Source of the DNA: Kiritimatiellales bacterium
GTDB taxonomy: Bacteria; Verrucomicrobiota; Kiritimatiellia; Kiritimatiellales; Pontiellaceae
DNA: 43,884 bases
Assembly: GCA_003246265.1 (NCBI GenBank)
Contig: QKAU01000071.1
Coordinates: 1-43,884 of the forward strand
Reading direction: 5' to 3'
Part shown: positions 33,840 to 42,831 of the stretch, one piece after another
How positions within the stretch are numbered: position 1 is the stretch's first letter
Layout of the letters: each line of letters starts with the position of its first letter
The notes under the pieces: generated by a model
What the model saw: only the letters and a program-made list of their open reading frames with translations
Told to the model about the DNA's origin: nothing
Databases searched by the model: none
Program-made: the position numbers and the translations under genes

Positions 33840-36017
33840 CTATTCCCCCAGATAGATCAGCAGCTTGTCCTGGCTGAGGACGACGAGGTCGCCGATGCCG
33901 TCGCCGTTGAGGTCGCCGGATTCGACGTCGTGGGGCTCGGCGCCGCGGGTCTTGCCGAGGTCGGCGAAATCGGAGACGAGGAAGACCTCGAAGGAGAGCT
34001 CCTTTTCCAGTGCGCCGCCATGGAGCCCCACAAGCTCGATCGCGCGGTTGTTGGGGTCGACCAGCGCGACCATGGGCCGGGGCGGGCAGGCGAGGTGGAC
34101 GAGCTTGGCGTAGGCCAGCATCGGCAGTTCCGCCGGCGAGACGTATTCGGCCATGGAGATGGTTTCGAGGCGCTTGCCGTTGCCCATGATTTCGTTCAGG
34201 CCCGTGCGGTCGAGCAGGACGATCGTATCGCGGTCGGGATTGCGGAGCTGGACCAGGCTGAAGATGGTGGGGTCGGCGTCGGGCACATGGATTTTGCCCC
34301 AGCCATCGCCGTGGTCCGCAAAGTGGACGAGGTCGCCGGTGTTGCGGTCGTAGAGCAGGGTGCCGCCGGTGCCGTCGGAAAAGGCGTAGGGGCCGGAGGC
34401 GACCAGTTCGCCGCGCGGGTTTTCGGGGTTGTATTGCCGGGTCGCTTCGTAGCTGCCGCCGCGCCATTCGAACCGCCGGGCGATCGCGCCCTGCGAAACG
34501 ACGATGACCGATCCGTCGCCGGAGCGGGGCAGGCGGACGTTGGCGGGGGTGAGCGGCTGGGCGAGGGCGCGGAACGCTTCGGAGGTCAGCTCCTCCATTT
34601 CGCCGTTGCGGAGCAGCAGCATCCGCGGGGTGTCGTAGGGCATGAACAGGAAGAGGCCGGTGAGGCCGCCCGGCAATTCGAAGGCGAGCAGGTCGGAAGG
34701 ATCGTTCCTGGCTGCGAGCGGATAGACGGTTGCTTCGCCGCTGGCGGAGAGGCTGGCGAGGGAGAGCGCCTTGTCGTCGTCCTTGCAGACCAGCCAGCAG
34801 ATGTTGGTGGTCTCGATGGCGCAGCCGGCGAGCACGTCGCCGGGCGCATTGAGGATGGCGGGGAACCGTGCCAGGTCACCGGCGGCGTGGAGCGCGGCGA
34901 TCTTCTCCTTGCGGCTGACAACCAGCACGTCGCCGTTGGCCATCCGGGAGAGGTGGTCGACGTCGGAAAGGGTATCGATGCGCAGGGGGTCGGGGTCGAG
35001 ACCGGCCGAACCGCCGGAATAGCAATGCAGTCGGCTCAGTTCGGGCGCCGCGACAAGCAGGTCGTCGAAGCCGTCGGCATTGAAGTCCGCGGCGAGCCAT
35101 GCGGGATCCTTCTTGCCGGTGCCCTCGAGCCCGATGCGGCCGGGCGGGATCTCCTGGGCGGCCATGATGGGCGGCTGGACGACCTCCTCGAATCCATAGA
35201 GGCGGAAGGCGAGGCGGTTCTGCAGGACCAGCCCGACCTGCGGGGCGGTGCCGGGGGCCTGGAGGATGTCCATGTACTGCCGCTGCGGCAGGTCGACGGG
35301 CTGCTCGATGCCGAAGCGGCCATCGCCCCGGCCGTAGCAGATCCGCAAGGGACTCCGCTGGCTGTTGAAGTGGAAGACGAGGTCGGCCTGGCCGTCGCCG
35401 TTGATGTCGGCGATGTCGCCGTAGTAGCACTTGTCGCCGGAGAAGGCGAAAGTGCGGCGCTCCTGGAACGGGCGGCTCCGGGCGTTCCAGAGCAGCTCCG
35501 CCTGGTCGCGGCGGCACACGAGGATATCCTTGAGGCCGTCGCTGTTGAGGTCGCCGACCTGGATGGTCGCCACCGAGGCCGGATTCTTGACGAAGATCCG
35601 CTCGGGCTGCCCGAACGAGCCGTCCTCCTGCTGGAGGCGGGTCTGGAGGCCGAGCGCGCCGCCGAAGGTGACGAGGTCGGGTCGGCCGTCGTTGTCGAGG
35701 TCGTCGACGCGAATGGCCTGGAGGCCCTGGTCGACGATCATGCCCCGGTTGTCGAAGCAGTCGTCGAGTTCCGGCAACCCGTCTCCGGCGTCGGCATCCG
35801 GTTTGCGCAGGAGGATCTCCAGGCGGGAGACATGGTTGTTGGCGAAGAGCACGTCGTCGAGACCGTCGCCGTTGAGGTCGCGGACCAGCAGGCGCGAGGT
35901 GCCATTGTCGAACTTGTAGATCTCGAGGGGACGGAAGCCAAAGTCGCGTTCCGGGGCGGAAGCGCGCGCCGAGGCGGCGGCTAGGGCGGCGAGACTGAGG
36001 AGCAGGGCGTGGCGCAT
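33840..36017 (-). CDS. Exported FG-GAP/VCBS-type repeat protein
   Basis: A 725-residue exported protein starting with a signal peptide (MRHALLLSLAALAAASARA). At least six FG-GAP-like Ca-binding units are visible: VRDLNGDGLDDVLF, VDDLDNDGRPDLVTF, VGDLNSDGLKDILVC, IADINGDGQADLVF, AADFNADGFDDLLVA and, at the very C-terminus, SGDLNGDGIGDLVVL, with less regular blades between. It probably forms an integrin-alpha-like propeller used for binding rather than catalysis. It starts 13 bases after the preceding gene, so it belongs to the same transcript. No enzyme domain seen; ligand unknown. Confidence 0.88.
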   Translation of the reverse strand: MRHALLLSLAALAAASARASAPERDFGFRPLEIYKFDNGTSRLLVRDLNGDGLDDVLFANNHVSRLEILLRKPDADAGDGLPELDDCFDNRGMIVDQGLQAIRVDDLDNDGRPDLVTFGGALGLQTRLQQEDGSFGQPERIFVKNPASVATIQVGDLNSDGLKDILVCRRDQAELLWNARSRPFQERRTFAFSGDKCYYGDIADINGDGQADLVFHFNSQRSPLRICYGRGDGRFGIEQPVDLPQRQYMDILQAPGTAPQVGLVLQNRLAFRLYGFEEVVQPPIMAAQEIPPGRIGLEGTGKKDPAWLAADFNADGFDDLLVAAPELSRLHCYSGGSAGLDPDPLRIDTLSDVDHLSRMANGDVLVVSRKEKIAALHAAGDLARFPAILNAPGDVLAGCAIETTNICWLVCKDDDKALSLASLSASGEATVYPLAARNDPSDLLAFELPGGLTGLFLFMPYDTPRMLLLRNGEMEELTSEAFRALAQPLTPANVRLPRSGDGSVIVVSQGAIARRFEWRGGSYEATRQYNPENPRGELVASGPYAFSDGTGGTLLYDRNTGDLVHFADHGDGWGKIHVPDADPTIFSLVQLRNPDRDTIVLLDRTGLNEIMGNGKRLETISMAEYVSPAELPMLAYAKLVHLACPPRPMVALVDPNNRAIELVGLHGGALEKELSFEVFLVSDFADLGKTRGAEPHDVESGDLNGDGIGDLVVLSQDKLLIYLGE

Positions 36018-36030
36018 GGGGCGATCCGGA

Positions 36031-37692
36031 TCAGTATTTGAGGACGATTTTCTGGTGGAGGCCTTCGGGCACGGCTTCCGTGTACTGGTAGGAGACGTTG
36101 AAGAAGGAGGCGATGTGCTCGGCCGGCGGCATCTTGCCGAAGTCCGGCGGCGGCAGGGGCGAGCCGCTCTGCGCCCATTTCCTCGTCAGGTCCCGGGTAT
36201 GCTCGGGCGTCGCCAGCTCGCGGATGAGCACGACCATGTTCTTTTTCCAGTCGACGGCGCTGAAGGCGAACGCCCCCGACGGGGCGAAGCGGCGCAGTCC
36301 TTGGACCAGCTCGCCCGGCACGTACGGGGCGGTCGCTTCGCCGTAGGTGGTCCGGAGGGCCTGGCGGATGCCGTCGGGATCGCCGTAGACGAGGTAGTCG
36401 TCCAGGACGGCGAAGGCCGCCACCTCGTCGGGATTCTCGCTCCGGGTCAGGTAGAGGGTATGGCCGAGGAACTCCTGCACGTCAAGCATGGCGGCGATCT
36501 GCGGCTGCAGGGTCGGGGCGGACTGGGCCGTATCAAACCCCTGCCTGAAGGCCCGTCCGTCCCGGAGGCCGAGGGCGAAGACCGTAACGTCGCGCTCCGC
36601 CTCGATGGTGGAGAAGGCGAAATACTGGGTGTCGAGATGGGCCAGAAGGTCCTGCTCGATGTCGATACCGGTCTGCTGCCGGATCATGGCGAGGAGCAGG
36701 TCGAGTTGCGGCTTGGCGGCCGGTATGACAGCCTCGACCATCCGCGGTATTTCGCGCCAGAGGGCGAGGAGGTTGAGGCGGCCGGTCTCGAAGGAGGCCG
36801 GGGCTTGGGGGATGAAGGCGGCGGAAGGGAGATCGGAGGGCCGGGTGTCGACCAGGGTCAGCAGGCCCTTGCCGAACCCGTCGGCCTGGAGGGTGGTATC
36901 GATGACCAGCTGGTCGTCCTGGAGCTCCATGCGCGCGGACAGGTGTTCGATACCGAGGAGCCCCAGCGCTTCGAGCAGGGCCTGCTGTTCGTAGGGCAGG
37001 TTGCTGCCCTTTTCGGGGGACGCCTCGAAGGCCTGCCGGAGCAGCGTGGCCAGCGGCAGGTTGAGGTTCAGGACCGGGTTGCCCGCCGGCTCCTTGACGG
37101 TTTCCTTGCCGAGCCGGACAATGCATTGCTCGACCCACTCGCGGGACGGTCCGAGCATGAAGGTCCCGCCGACATCCGCCTGCCACGTGGAACTGGCGTC
37201 CGGCGATCCGGCGTTCTCGATGTGCTGGACGATCTCCACCCCCTGGAAGCCGTGCTTGAGGATTTCGAAGGGCTCCTTGGACATCGCCTTGAGTTTTTCG
37301 TCCATGTCGAGGCTGCGCCGGAAGTCCGCCTCGGCCATGGCGGCAACGATGCAGGGCTCCTCGGAGCCGGGGTCGAGGGCGAGGATGAATTCGCCGCCCA
37401 GCATCTTCAACTGCTCCATGATGAGCTCGCCCTCCGTTCCGCTCTTGTCCTTGAAGACCATCTCCTTCCAGGTTTCGGCGTCGGGATGGCCGATGAAATC
37501 CTGGAACTGGCGGTCGGCCCAGAGCCTGCCCACCGACGATTTCTTGAACTGGGACCAGAAGTTGGTGGTGTTGGAGATGCGCACATAGGCCTGGGCTTCG
37601 GGGGGCAGCAGGTCGGCCCGCTCCAGCGCCATGGCGGGGAAGGGGAGCGCAAGGGCCAGGGCGAAGAGGGCGGTGCTAGGGAAGCGGGACAT
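36031..37692 (-). CDS. Large exported protein, DUF3352-like, unknown function
   Basis: A 553-residue exported protein. Signal peptide: MSRFPSTALFALALALPFPAMA. The mature start (ADLLPPEAQAYVRISNTTNFW) and the alternation of hydrophobic strands with phrases such as FVLGPSREWVEQ-like, EDLLAHLDTQYFAF-like and FAVLDDYLVYGDPDGIRQAL recall the DUF3352 group of exported proteins that begin with a statement of the form P-x-D-x-x-x-[FY]-x-x-[ILV]. This is a pattern impression, not a search result. Its start overlaps the end of the HtrA-like protease gene by 17 bases and the FG-GAP gene begins 13 bases after it, so the three are made together. Confidence 0.75.
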   Translation of the reverse strand: MSRFPSTALFALALALPFPAMALERADLLPPEAQAYVRISNTTNFWSQFKKSSVGRLWADRQFQDFIGHPDAETWKEMVFKDKSGTEGELIMEQLKMLGGEFILALDPGSEEPCIVAAMAEADFRRSLDMDEKLKAMSKEPFEILKHGFQGVEIVQHIENAGSPDASSTWQADVGGTFMLGPSREWVEQCIVRLGKETVKEPAGNPVLNLNLPLATLLRQAFEASPEKGSNLPYEQQALLEALGLLGIEHLSARMELQDDQLVIDTTLQADGFGKGLLTLVDTRPSDLPSAAFIPQAPASFETGRLNLLALWREIPRMVEAVIPAAKPQLDLLLAMIRQQTGIDIEQDLLAHLDTQYFAFSTIEAERDVTVFALGLRDGRAFRQGFDTAQSAPTLQPQIAAMLDVQEFLGHTLYLTRSENPDEVAAFAVLDDYLVYGDPDGIRQALRTTYGEATAPYVPGELVQGLRRFAPSGAFAFSAVDWKKNMVVLIRELATPEHTRDLTRKWAQSGSPLPPPDFGKMPPAEHIASFFNVSYQYTEAVPEGLHQKIVLKY

Positions 37693-38623
37693 GGTCGGAC
37701 TCCTTGGGTTCGGTGGAAAAATGGCCGGGGCGGCGCGGCGGATCGGGATAGACGAAGCCCGATTCCGGGTTGGAGGCGTCGTAGGCGAAGGCGTCGATGT
37801 GGTCGAGGATATAGGTGGCGTGGCGGGCGGGAATGGCGAAATTGAGCCCCTCCATGGTGGGCACGCCCATGTTGATGATGCCGATCACCTGCCCGCGGGC
37901 GTTGAAGAGGGGGCCTCCCGAGTTGCCGGGGTTGACGGGGGCGTCGACCTGCAGGTAGAGGATGCCGCCAAAGTTGCGGTGCGTCTGGCTCAGCACCCCT
38001 TCGGTCACCGTCCGCTCGAGTCCGAGCGGGTTGCCGATGGCGAAGACGGTTTCACCGATTTCCAGCGTTTCGGCGGGGGCGAAGACGACCGGCGTGATCC
38101 GGGTATCGAACGCCTTGAGGCGGAGGATGGCCAGGTCGTGGAACGGGGCGGCCGCGACGATCTCGACATCGCTGTGCACCACGCGCCGCAGGATCTGCCC
38201 CTCCTGCAGGAACTGGGTGACGGAGATCTTCTTCTCCCCGGCGATGACATGGAAGTTGGTGACGAGGTAGCCCTTCTCGTTGATGAAGAACCCGGAGCCC
38301 AGCCCGGCCGCGGTCTTGACGACGACCACGGACGGGGCGAATCGCTCGGCCGCCTCGGCGGTGGTGATGCGTTCGGCGGTGCGCGCGGCGTACAGCCGGT
38401 TGGTGTTGTCGGGGACAAAGACCTCGGGGGCCTCGTCCGGGGTGGTGGCGAGGATTTCGCCGGGCGGAATGCGCAGGAGGTCGTAGCCGAGGTCCACCAC
38501 GAGACCGTTGTCGGTCTCCTTCAGGACCGGGGCCTGGAGCTGCGCGCCGCCCTTGAGCGCGATCCGCTCCGCCGAGGCGCAGGCGGCCAGAAGGATCGCC
38601 GTCAGGAAGAGGGGTGTTCTCAT
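37676..38623 (-). CDS. HtrA/DegP-like trypsin-fold protease without PDZ domain
   Basis: A 315-residue S1C-type serine protease of the envelope. Triad: His125 (VTNFHVI), Asp163 (FHDLAILRLK), Ser235 (NPGNSGGPL). An ~85-residue N-terminal region of unknown fold precedes the protease. No PDZ domain follows; the chain ends soon after FAIPARHATYILDHI with a Pro-rich tail. The N-terminus has LLAAC with Cys15, a possible lipobox; otherwise it is a cleavable signal. It is first in a cluster of five closely spaced genes and overlaps the second by 17 bases, so it may process or protect the partner proteins (inference). Confidence 0.9.
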   Translation of the reverse strand: MRTPLFLTAILLAACASAERIALKGGAQLQAPVLKETDNGLVVDLGYDLLRIPPGEILATTPDEAPEVFVPDNTNRLYAARTAERITTAEAAERFAPSVVVVKTAAGLGSGFFINEKGYLVTNFHVIAGEKKISVTQFLQEGQILRRVVHSDVEIVAAAPFHDLAILRLKAFDTRITPVVFAPAETLEIGETVFAIGNPLGLERTVTEGVLSQTHRNFGGILYLQVDAPVNPGNSGGPLFNARGQVIGIINMGVPTMEGLNFAIPARHATYILDHIDAFAYDASNPESGFVYPDPPRRPGHFSTEPKESDHVPLP

Positions 38624-38728
38624 AATCGGCCTGTTGGATGGCTAGCAGTACATAAGGGTTCGAACGTTGCACCGGGAGCGTAGCCTATGCGCCGCCGGGT
38701 GTCAAAGGGCCATGGCGGCGCAGTGCGC

Positions 38729-39979
38729 TCATCCATAGGCGCGACGCACCTCGTCGGCGATCACCTTCGCGCCTTCGCGGACGATGGTGTCGTCCTGGGC
38801 GTAGGTCACGCGGATGCATTCGAACTTGTGCTGCCAGTATTCGCTCTCGAGCCCGGGAAAGAAGTGGTGGCCGGGAATCACGAGGGTCCTGCGCGCCTTG
38901 AGCCGCTCATAGAGGTGGGCGCTGGTGCAGGGAAGTTCCGGGAACCAGAGCCAGAGGAAGATCGCCCCTTCGGGCTTGTGGATCCGGAAGGGGAGTCCGT
39001 CGAGCTCGCCCTGGAAAACGTCCAGGGCACGCCGGGCCTTGCGCTCGTAGAAGGGCCGGACCACGTCCCGGCTCAGCGCCATGATCTCGCCGCTGCGCAC
39101 GAGGTCGATCGCCAGCCGCGCACCGATGCCGCCGGGGGCGAGGTGCATCACGCCGTTGATGTCTGCGATGGCCGAGGCGATCTCCTGGTGCGCGACGACG
39201 ATGCCGGTACGCAGGTTCGGCAGGCCGAACTTGGAGAGGCTCATGCATACGACGGTGTTCGGGTTCCAGCGCGGCTTGGCTTCGGTGTAGATGATGTCGG
39301 GGAAGGGGGTGCCGTAGGCGTTGTCGATGATGAGGGGGATGCCCTTGTCCTGGGCCATCAGGTCGAGGTGGAGGATCTCCTCGTCGGTCAGGACGTTGCC
39401 GGTCGGGTTGGTCGGGCGCGATACGCAAAGGGCTCCGATGTCGTCGCCGACCTCCAGGGTGTTGAAGTCGACGTGGTACTTGAAGAGGTGGTCGTCGATC
39501 ATCCCGATGGCGGGACGCTTCGCGGTGAAGAGGCCGTCGACGAGTCCGGCATCGGCATAGCCGATGTATTCGGGGGTGAGCGGAAAGAGGATCTTCTTCC
39601 TGGAGCCGTCGGGCATCTCGCCCGCGAAGAGGTTGAAGAGGCAGAAGAAGGCATTCTGGCTGCCGTTGGTCAGGGCGATGTTTTCCGGCCCCACCTCCCA
39701 GCCGAAGGTATCGCGGAGCAGTCCGGCGAGCGCCTCGATGAAGGCGGCGTTGCCGCGGGAGGCGTCGTAGTTGCCGATCATCGTCTCGAAGCCGCGCGGT
39801 TCGGCGAGGATCGCCTCCATCCGCCGCCGGAAGACCTTCTGGACCTCGGGAATATGCGCCGGATTGCCGCCGCCCAGCATCAGCATGTCGCCCTTGGCCA
39901 TCGCCGCGCCGAGGTCGTCCATCAGCTCGGTGATCCCTGCCTTGCGCGTGAATTTTTCGCCGAACTTCGAGAGGTTCAT
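38729..39979 (-). CDS. avtA: Valine-pyruvate aminotransferase AvtA
   Basis: A 416-residue fold-type I PLP aminotransferase interconverting valine/2-ketoisovalerate and alanine/pyruvate. The likeness to E. coli AvtA runs the whole length: FGEKFTRKAGITELMDDL, LGGGNPAHIPE, NIALTNGSQNAFFCLFNLFAG, LFPLTPEYIGYADAGL, VSRPTNPTGNVLTDEE, PLIIDNAYGTPFP and the PLP-lysine segment CMSLSKFGLPNLRTG. It is monocistronic or the end of a short unit; the PEP-CTERM gene upstream has its own terminator. Confidence 0.95.
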   Translation of the reverse strand: MNLSKFGEKFTRKAGITELMDDLGAAMAKGDMLMLGGGNPAHIPEVQKVFRRRMEAILAEPRGFETMIGNYDASRGNAAFIEALAGLLRDTFGWEVGPENIALTNGSQNAFFCLFNLFAGEMPDGSRKKILFPLTPEYIGYADAGLVDGLFTAKRPAIGMIDDHLFKYHVDFNTLEVGDDIGALCVSRPTNPTGNVLTDEEILHLDLMAQDKGIPLIIDNAYGTPFPDIIYTEAKPRWNPNTVVCMSLSKFGLPNLRTGIVVAHQEIASAIADINGVMHLAPGGIGARLAIDLVRSGEIMALSRDVVRPFYERKARRALDVFQGELDGLPFRIHKPEGAIFLWLWFPELPCTSAHLYERLKARRTLVIPGHHFFPGLESEYWQHKFECIRVTYAQDDTIVREGAKVIADEVRRAYG

Positions 39980-40015
39980 GATCGAAGGCTACCTGCGATG
40001 CAGGCGGAATTCACG

Positions 40016-40042
40016 AAAAAAAAGGAGGGGCCAAGCCCCTCC
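40016..40042 (-). terminator. Rho-independent terminator of the PEP-CTERM gene
   Basis: On the minus strand GGAGGGG (40042-40036) pairs with CCCCTCC (40030-40024) around a 5-base loop, followed by eight T. It lies 23 bases after the stop of the PEP-CTERM gene and separates it from avtA. Confidence 0.88.
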
Positions 40043-40064
40043 TCCGGCATTCGTCCACGATGGC

Positions 40065-40859
40065 CTAGCGACGGAACCGCCTGCGGGCGTAGAACATGGC
40101 CGCGGACAGGACAACGAGGTTGAGGGCTCCCGGCTCGGGGATGCTGGCGGAGTAGACGTCCTTGAAGAAGAAATCGACGTTGGGTGCTACGGACGAGTTT
40201 CCGACATCGCCGTCATCGATCTGCCCACTGCTTTGCGAAGAGGTGATCATGATCCGGAAGGGATCGTTGGTGGAGGAGATGCCGCTGAGGGTCGAGAAGG
40301 TATCCCACGGCATGGCGACGTCGAGGAAGTAGTCCGGGCCGCCATCAAAGCCGGAGCCATCGCCCGTTGCCAGGCCGCTGTAGTGGTAGTAGCCGCCGGA
40401 GCCGTCGGACCACGCCACGGTGCCGAACGCGATCCCGTTGCGGTTGGTGCCCGATGCGGCGCCGAATTCCAGCAGGGCGGAGGTGTCCAGGTCGGTCGTG
40501 GAAAGCTGGAGCACCCATTCGACCGAATCGTCGCCATCGGTTTCGAAAAATACCTGGTAGGCGCCAGGCATCTTGTTCTTCGTTTCATCCAGCCGGATGC
40601 GGATCAGCAACTGGTTTTCGCTTTCGGACGGGGTGCCCAGGGCCGACCGGTACATCAGGTAGCCGGCGGCATGGGTTGCGTCGCCCACGATGTCCAGGTA
40701 TTCGTGGCCACTGTTTCCGATGTCGTTCGGGACGTCGACATAGGATCCGGTCGACGAATAGAGCGGCCACCAGGAACCGGTTCCTGGCCAATTGATGACG
40801 GCGGCATGGGTTGTTGCGGCCAACAAGGCCAGCGAGGCCAGTAGCTTGATGTTTTTCAT
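40065..40859 (-). CDS. PEP-CTERM-sorted exported protein
   Basis: A 264-residue exported protein. ATG 40859 follows GGGAGG and starts a signal peptide (IKLLASLALLAATTHA); the open frame extends to 40886 without support. The C-terminus has the full tripartite sorting signal: PEPG, a hydrophobic stretch (ALNLVVLSAAMFYA) and a basic end (RRRFRR), the exosortase target. The body (NWPGTGSWWPLYSSTG ... YVDVPNDIGNSG, with WVLQLSTTDLD and DYFLDVAMPW) is a single predicted beta-rich domain that I do not recognise. No exosortase gene is in the window. Confidence 0.88.
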   Translation of the reverse strand: MKNIKLLASLALLAATTHAAVINWPGTGSWWPLYSSTGSYVDVPNDIGNSGHEYLDIVGDATHAAGYLMYRSALGTPSESENQLLIRIRLDETKNKMPGAYQVFFETDGDDSVEWVLQLSTTDLDTSALLEFGAASGTNRNGIAFGTVAWSDGSGGYYHYSGLATGDGSGFDGGPDYFLDVAMPWDTFSTLSGISSTNDPFRIMITSSQSSGQIDDGDVGNSSVAPNVDFFFKDVYSASIPEPGALNLVVLSAAMFYARRRFRR

Positions 40860-41006
40860 GATCCTCCCTGCGAAAGAGCACTGCAATTCTGTTTTTTTCG
40901 GGTCCCGGAGAACCGTCCGCGCCTGTCGCAGGCTGCCGTAATCCGGAATCGAGGGGGAGGGATAGCATGCCGTATGCCAACCATGGTTGGTGGCGGAGCG
41001 TCGGGA

Positions 41007-41960
41007 TCAGGCCGTGGCGATTATAACCGCCCTTTTCGGGGCGGGATGGCCTTCGACGGTTCTGGCGGGATCGGCGGGATCGAGGAAGTCGGGCAGCGAT
41101 TCGAAGGCCATCCATTCCGTGGCGCGCTGTTCGGCGCTGGTGGTGGCGGTGACGTCCACCGTGCGGACGTCCGTCGCCCCGCAATGCCGCAGCCACTGCT
41201 CGAGGGTGGGGACCGAAGGGATGTTCCAGACGTTGCGCATTTTGGCGTAGCGTCCTTTTGGATCCAGGACATGGCCTTCGGGACCATCGACCACCAGGGT
41301 TTCCAGCACCATCTGCCCTCCCGGGCGCAGATAGGATTGCAGGGCCCGGATATGGTCGAGCGGCTCCTTCCGGTGGTAGAGCACGCCCATCGAGAACACG
41401 GTATCGAACGCGGCAGGCGCGGCGGGCAGCTCCTCGAGGGCCAGCGGCAGGACCCACGCGCGCGGATCGCGGATGAACCGCTTCATGGCGAAGAACTGGC
41501 AGACGTAGAGCGGGGTGGGATCGATGCCGACGGCGAGCTTCGCGCCTGCGCCGGCCATGCGCCAGCAGTGGTAGCCATTGCCGCAGCCGACGTCGAGAAC
41601 GGTCCGGCCCGCGAGCGGGGCCAGATGCGGCAAAACGCGGCCCCATTTCCAGTCGGAGCGCCATTCGGTATCGATATGCAGTCCATGGATATGGAAGGGG
41701 CCCTTGCGCCACGGGTGGAGCTGCATGAGCAGCTCTGCCAGCCCATCGATGCCGGGGCCTTCGACCCGCACCTCGGATTCCAGCGCGACGCCGGCGACGT
41801 CGGTTTCCGGAAGCCGGGCGAGGGCCTCCTCCCACCGCGGCAGGTTTCCATGCCGACCATGGCTCAGTCCGTGCGCGATGCACTCCGGCAACAACCCGGT
41901 CCAGGGTTCCAGTGGCGTGCCTTTGAGCAGCCGGTAGAATTCCGTGTAGTCGATGGTCAT
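41007..41960 (-). CDS. cmoB: tRNA U34 carboxymethyltransferase CmoB
   Basis: A 317-residue enzyme that transfers a carboxymethyl group from carboxy-SAM to 5-hydroxyuridine at tRNA position 34, giving cmo5U. A helical N-terminal part (about 1-100) precedes a Rossmann methyltransferase domain with VLDVGCGNGYHCWRM, VGIDPTPLYVCQFFAMKRF, TVFSMGVLYHRKEPLDHI and VLETLVVDGPEG. The segment KMRNVWNIPSVPTLEQWL is a CmoB marker. The ATG overlaps the cmoA stop (ATGA), matching the pathway: CmoA makes the cofactor CmoB uses. Confidence 0.95.
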   Translation of the reverse strand: MTIDYTEFYRLLKGTPLEPWTGLLPECIAHGLSHGRHGNLPRWEEALARLPETDVAGVALESEVRVEGPGIDGLAELLMQLHPWRKGPFHIHGLHIDTEWRSDWKWGRVLPHLAPLAGRTVLDVGCGNGYHCWRMAGAGAKLAVGIDPTPLYVCQFFAMKRFIRDPRAWVLPLALEELPAAPAAFDTVFSMGVLYHRKEPLDHIRALQSYLRPGGQMVLETLVVDGPEGHVLDPKGRYAKMRNVWNIPSVPTLEQWLRHCGATDVRTVDVTATTSAEQRATEWMAFESLPDFLDPADPARTVEGHPAPKRAVIIATA

Positions 41961-42682
41961 TTAATGGCGAGCATGGACATGAAGTTGAAGCACTGGAACC
42001 AGACATCGACCGAAGAGAATCCGGCTTCGAGGAGCCGGTTCCGGTGGGTCTGGATGGTTTCCGGGACGAGCACGTTCTCGAGCGCGGTACGCTTCTGGCT
42101 GATCTCGAGATCGGAGTAGCCGTGCGCCCGCTTGAAGTCGTGGTGGATCTCGGCCAGCAAGCCATCGAGGTGCGGGTCGTCGAAACAGACCTTTTCGGAG
42201 AGGATGAGGACGCCGCCGGGCCGCATGCCGGCGCAGAGGGAACGCAGCAGTCCCAGTCGCCGCCCCGGCGGGATGAACTGCAGCGTGAAGTTGAGCACGG
42301 CGACGGAGGCATCGCGGACCTCCAGGTCGAGGATATCTGCGCAGACCATCTCCACCGGCGTGGGGTTGTGGTCCCTTTCGACGGCCCTGCGGCAGCGTTC
42401 GACCATCGCCTCGGAGTTGTCGATGGAGAGGATGCGGCACCCTTCGGCCGCGATGCCGCGGCGCATGGCGAGGGTGGCGGCCCCCAGCGAGCAGCCGAGA
42501 TCGTAGAGGCGGGTGCCGGGCATGGCATAGTGGCCCGCCAGCGTCTCGATCATGGTGATGATGGCCCGGTAGCCGGGCACGGAGCGCTCGATCATGTCGG
42601 CAAAGACGTCGGCCACCTGTGCATCGAAGCGGAAATCGGCGATGCTCGCCAGCGATTTGGCGTAGATGCGGTCCTTGTCCAT
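41957..42682 (-). CDS. cmoA: Carboxy-SAM synthase CmoA
   Basis: A 241-residue Rossmann enzyme that makes carboxy-S-adenosylmethionine from SAM and prephenate. Markers: DKDRIYAKSLASIADFRFD, YDLGCSLGAATLAMR, GIDNSEAM-like SIDNSEAMVERCR, LNFTLQFIPPGRR, LSEKVCFDD and the C-terminal RLLEAGFSSVDVWFQCFNF, in which the arginine binds the carboxyl group in E. coli. ATG 42682 is chosen because homology starts there; the frame is open to 42808. It is upstream of cmoB with a 4-base overlap. Confidence 0.95.
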   Translation of the reverse strand: MDKDRIYAKSLASIADFRFDAQVADVFADMIERSVPGYRAIITMIETLAGHYAMPGTRLYDLGCSLGAATLAMRRGIAAEGCRILSIDNSEAMVERCRRAVERDHNPTPVEMVCADILDLEVRDASVAVLNFTLQFIPPGRRLGLLRSLCAGMRPGGVLILSEKVCFDDPHLDGLLAEIHHDFKRAHGYSDLEISQKRTALENVLVPETIQTHRNRLLEAGFSSVDVWFQCFNFMSMLAIK

Positions 42683-42765
42683 GGCGGGGGAATGTAGCAA
42701 AGCGGTCGCGGCGGATGCACCTACAATCCCGCCCTTTGGAAAAAACCAGGGATAATGCCTGCTGT

Positions 42766-42795
42766 TTGACTTGGATTTTATGGCAGTCCTATGGT
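42766..42795 (+). promoter_or_regulatory. Candidate promoter of the trypsin-like protease gene
   Basis: TTGACT (42766-42771) and TATGGT (42790-42795) with an 18-base spacer, 37 bases before the ATG at 42832. It resembles the candidate at 17841-17868 (TTGACT / TATCTT). Confidence 0.45.
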
Positions 42796-42831
42796 CAACA
42801 TGCATCATTGCAGAAAACGAGTAGCCTGCTT

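Noticed and set aside
33789-35984. Long open frame on the + strand opposite the FG-GAP gene
   Set aside because: High GC makes antisense frames long. The minus-strand protein has a signal peptide and clear Ca repeats; the + frame has no domain. The same holds for 15644-17890 (+) and 22120-24093 (-).
38650-38690. GGTTCGAAC, like a tRNA T-loop
   Set aside because: No acceptor, D or anticodon stem can be built around it; it is a chance match in the leader of the HtrA-like gene.
39992-40004. CCTGC-GAT-GCAGG hairpin before avtA
   Set aside because: A 5-base stem with no T-run; too short to call regulatory without conservation.
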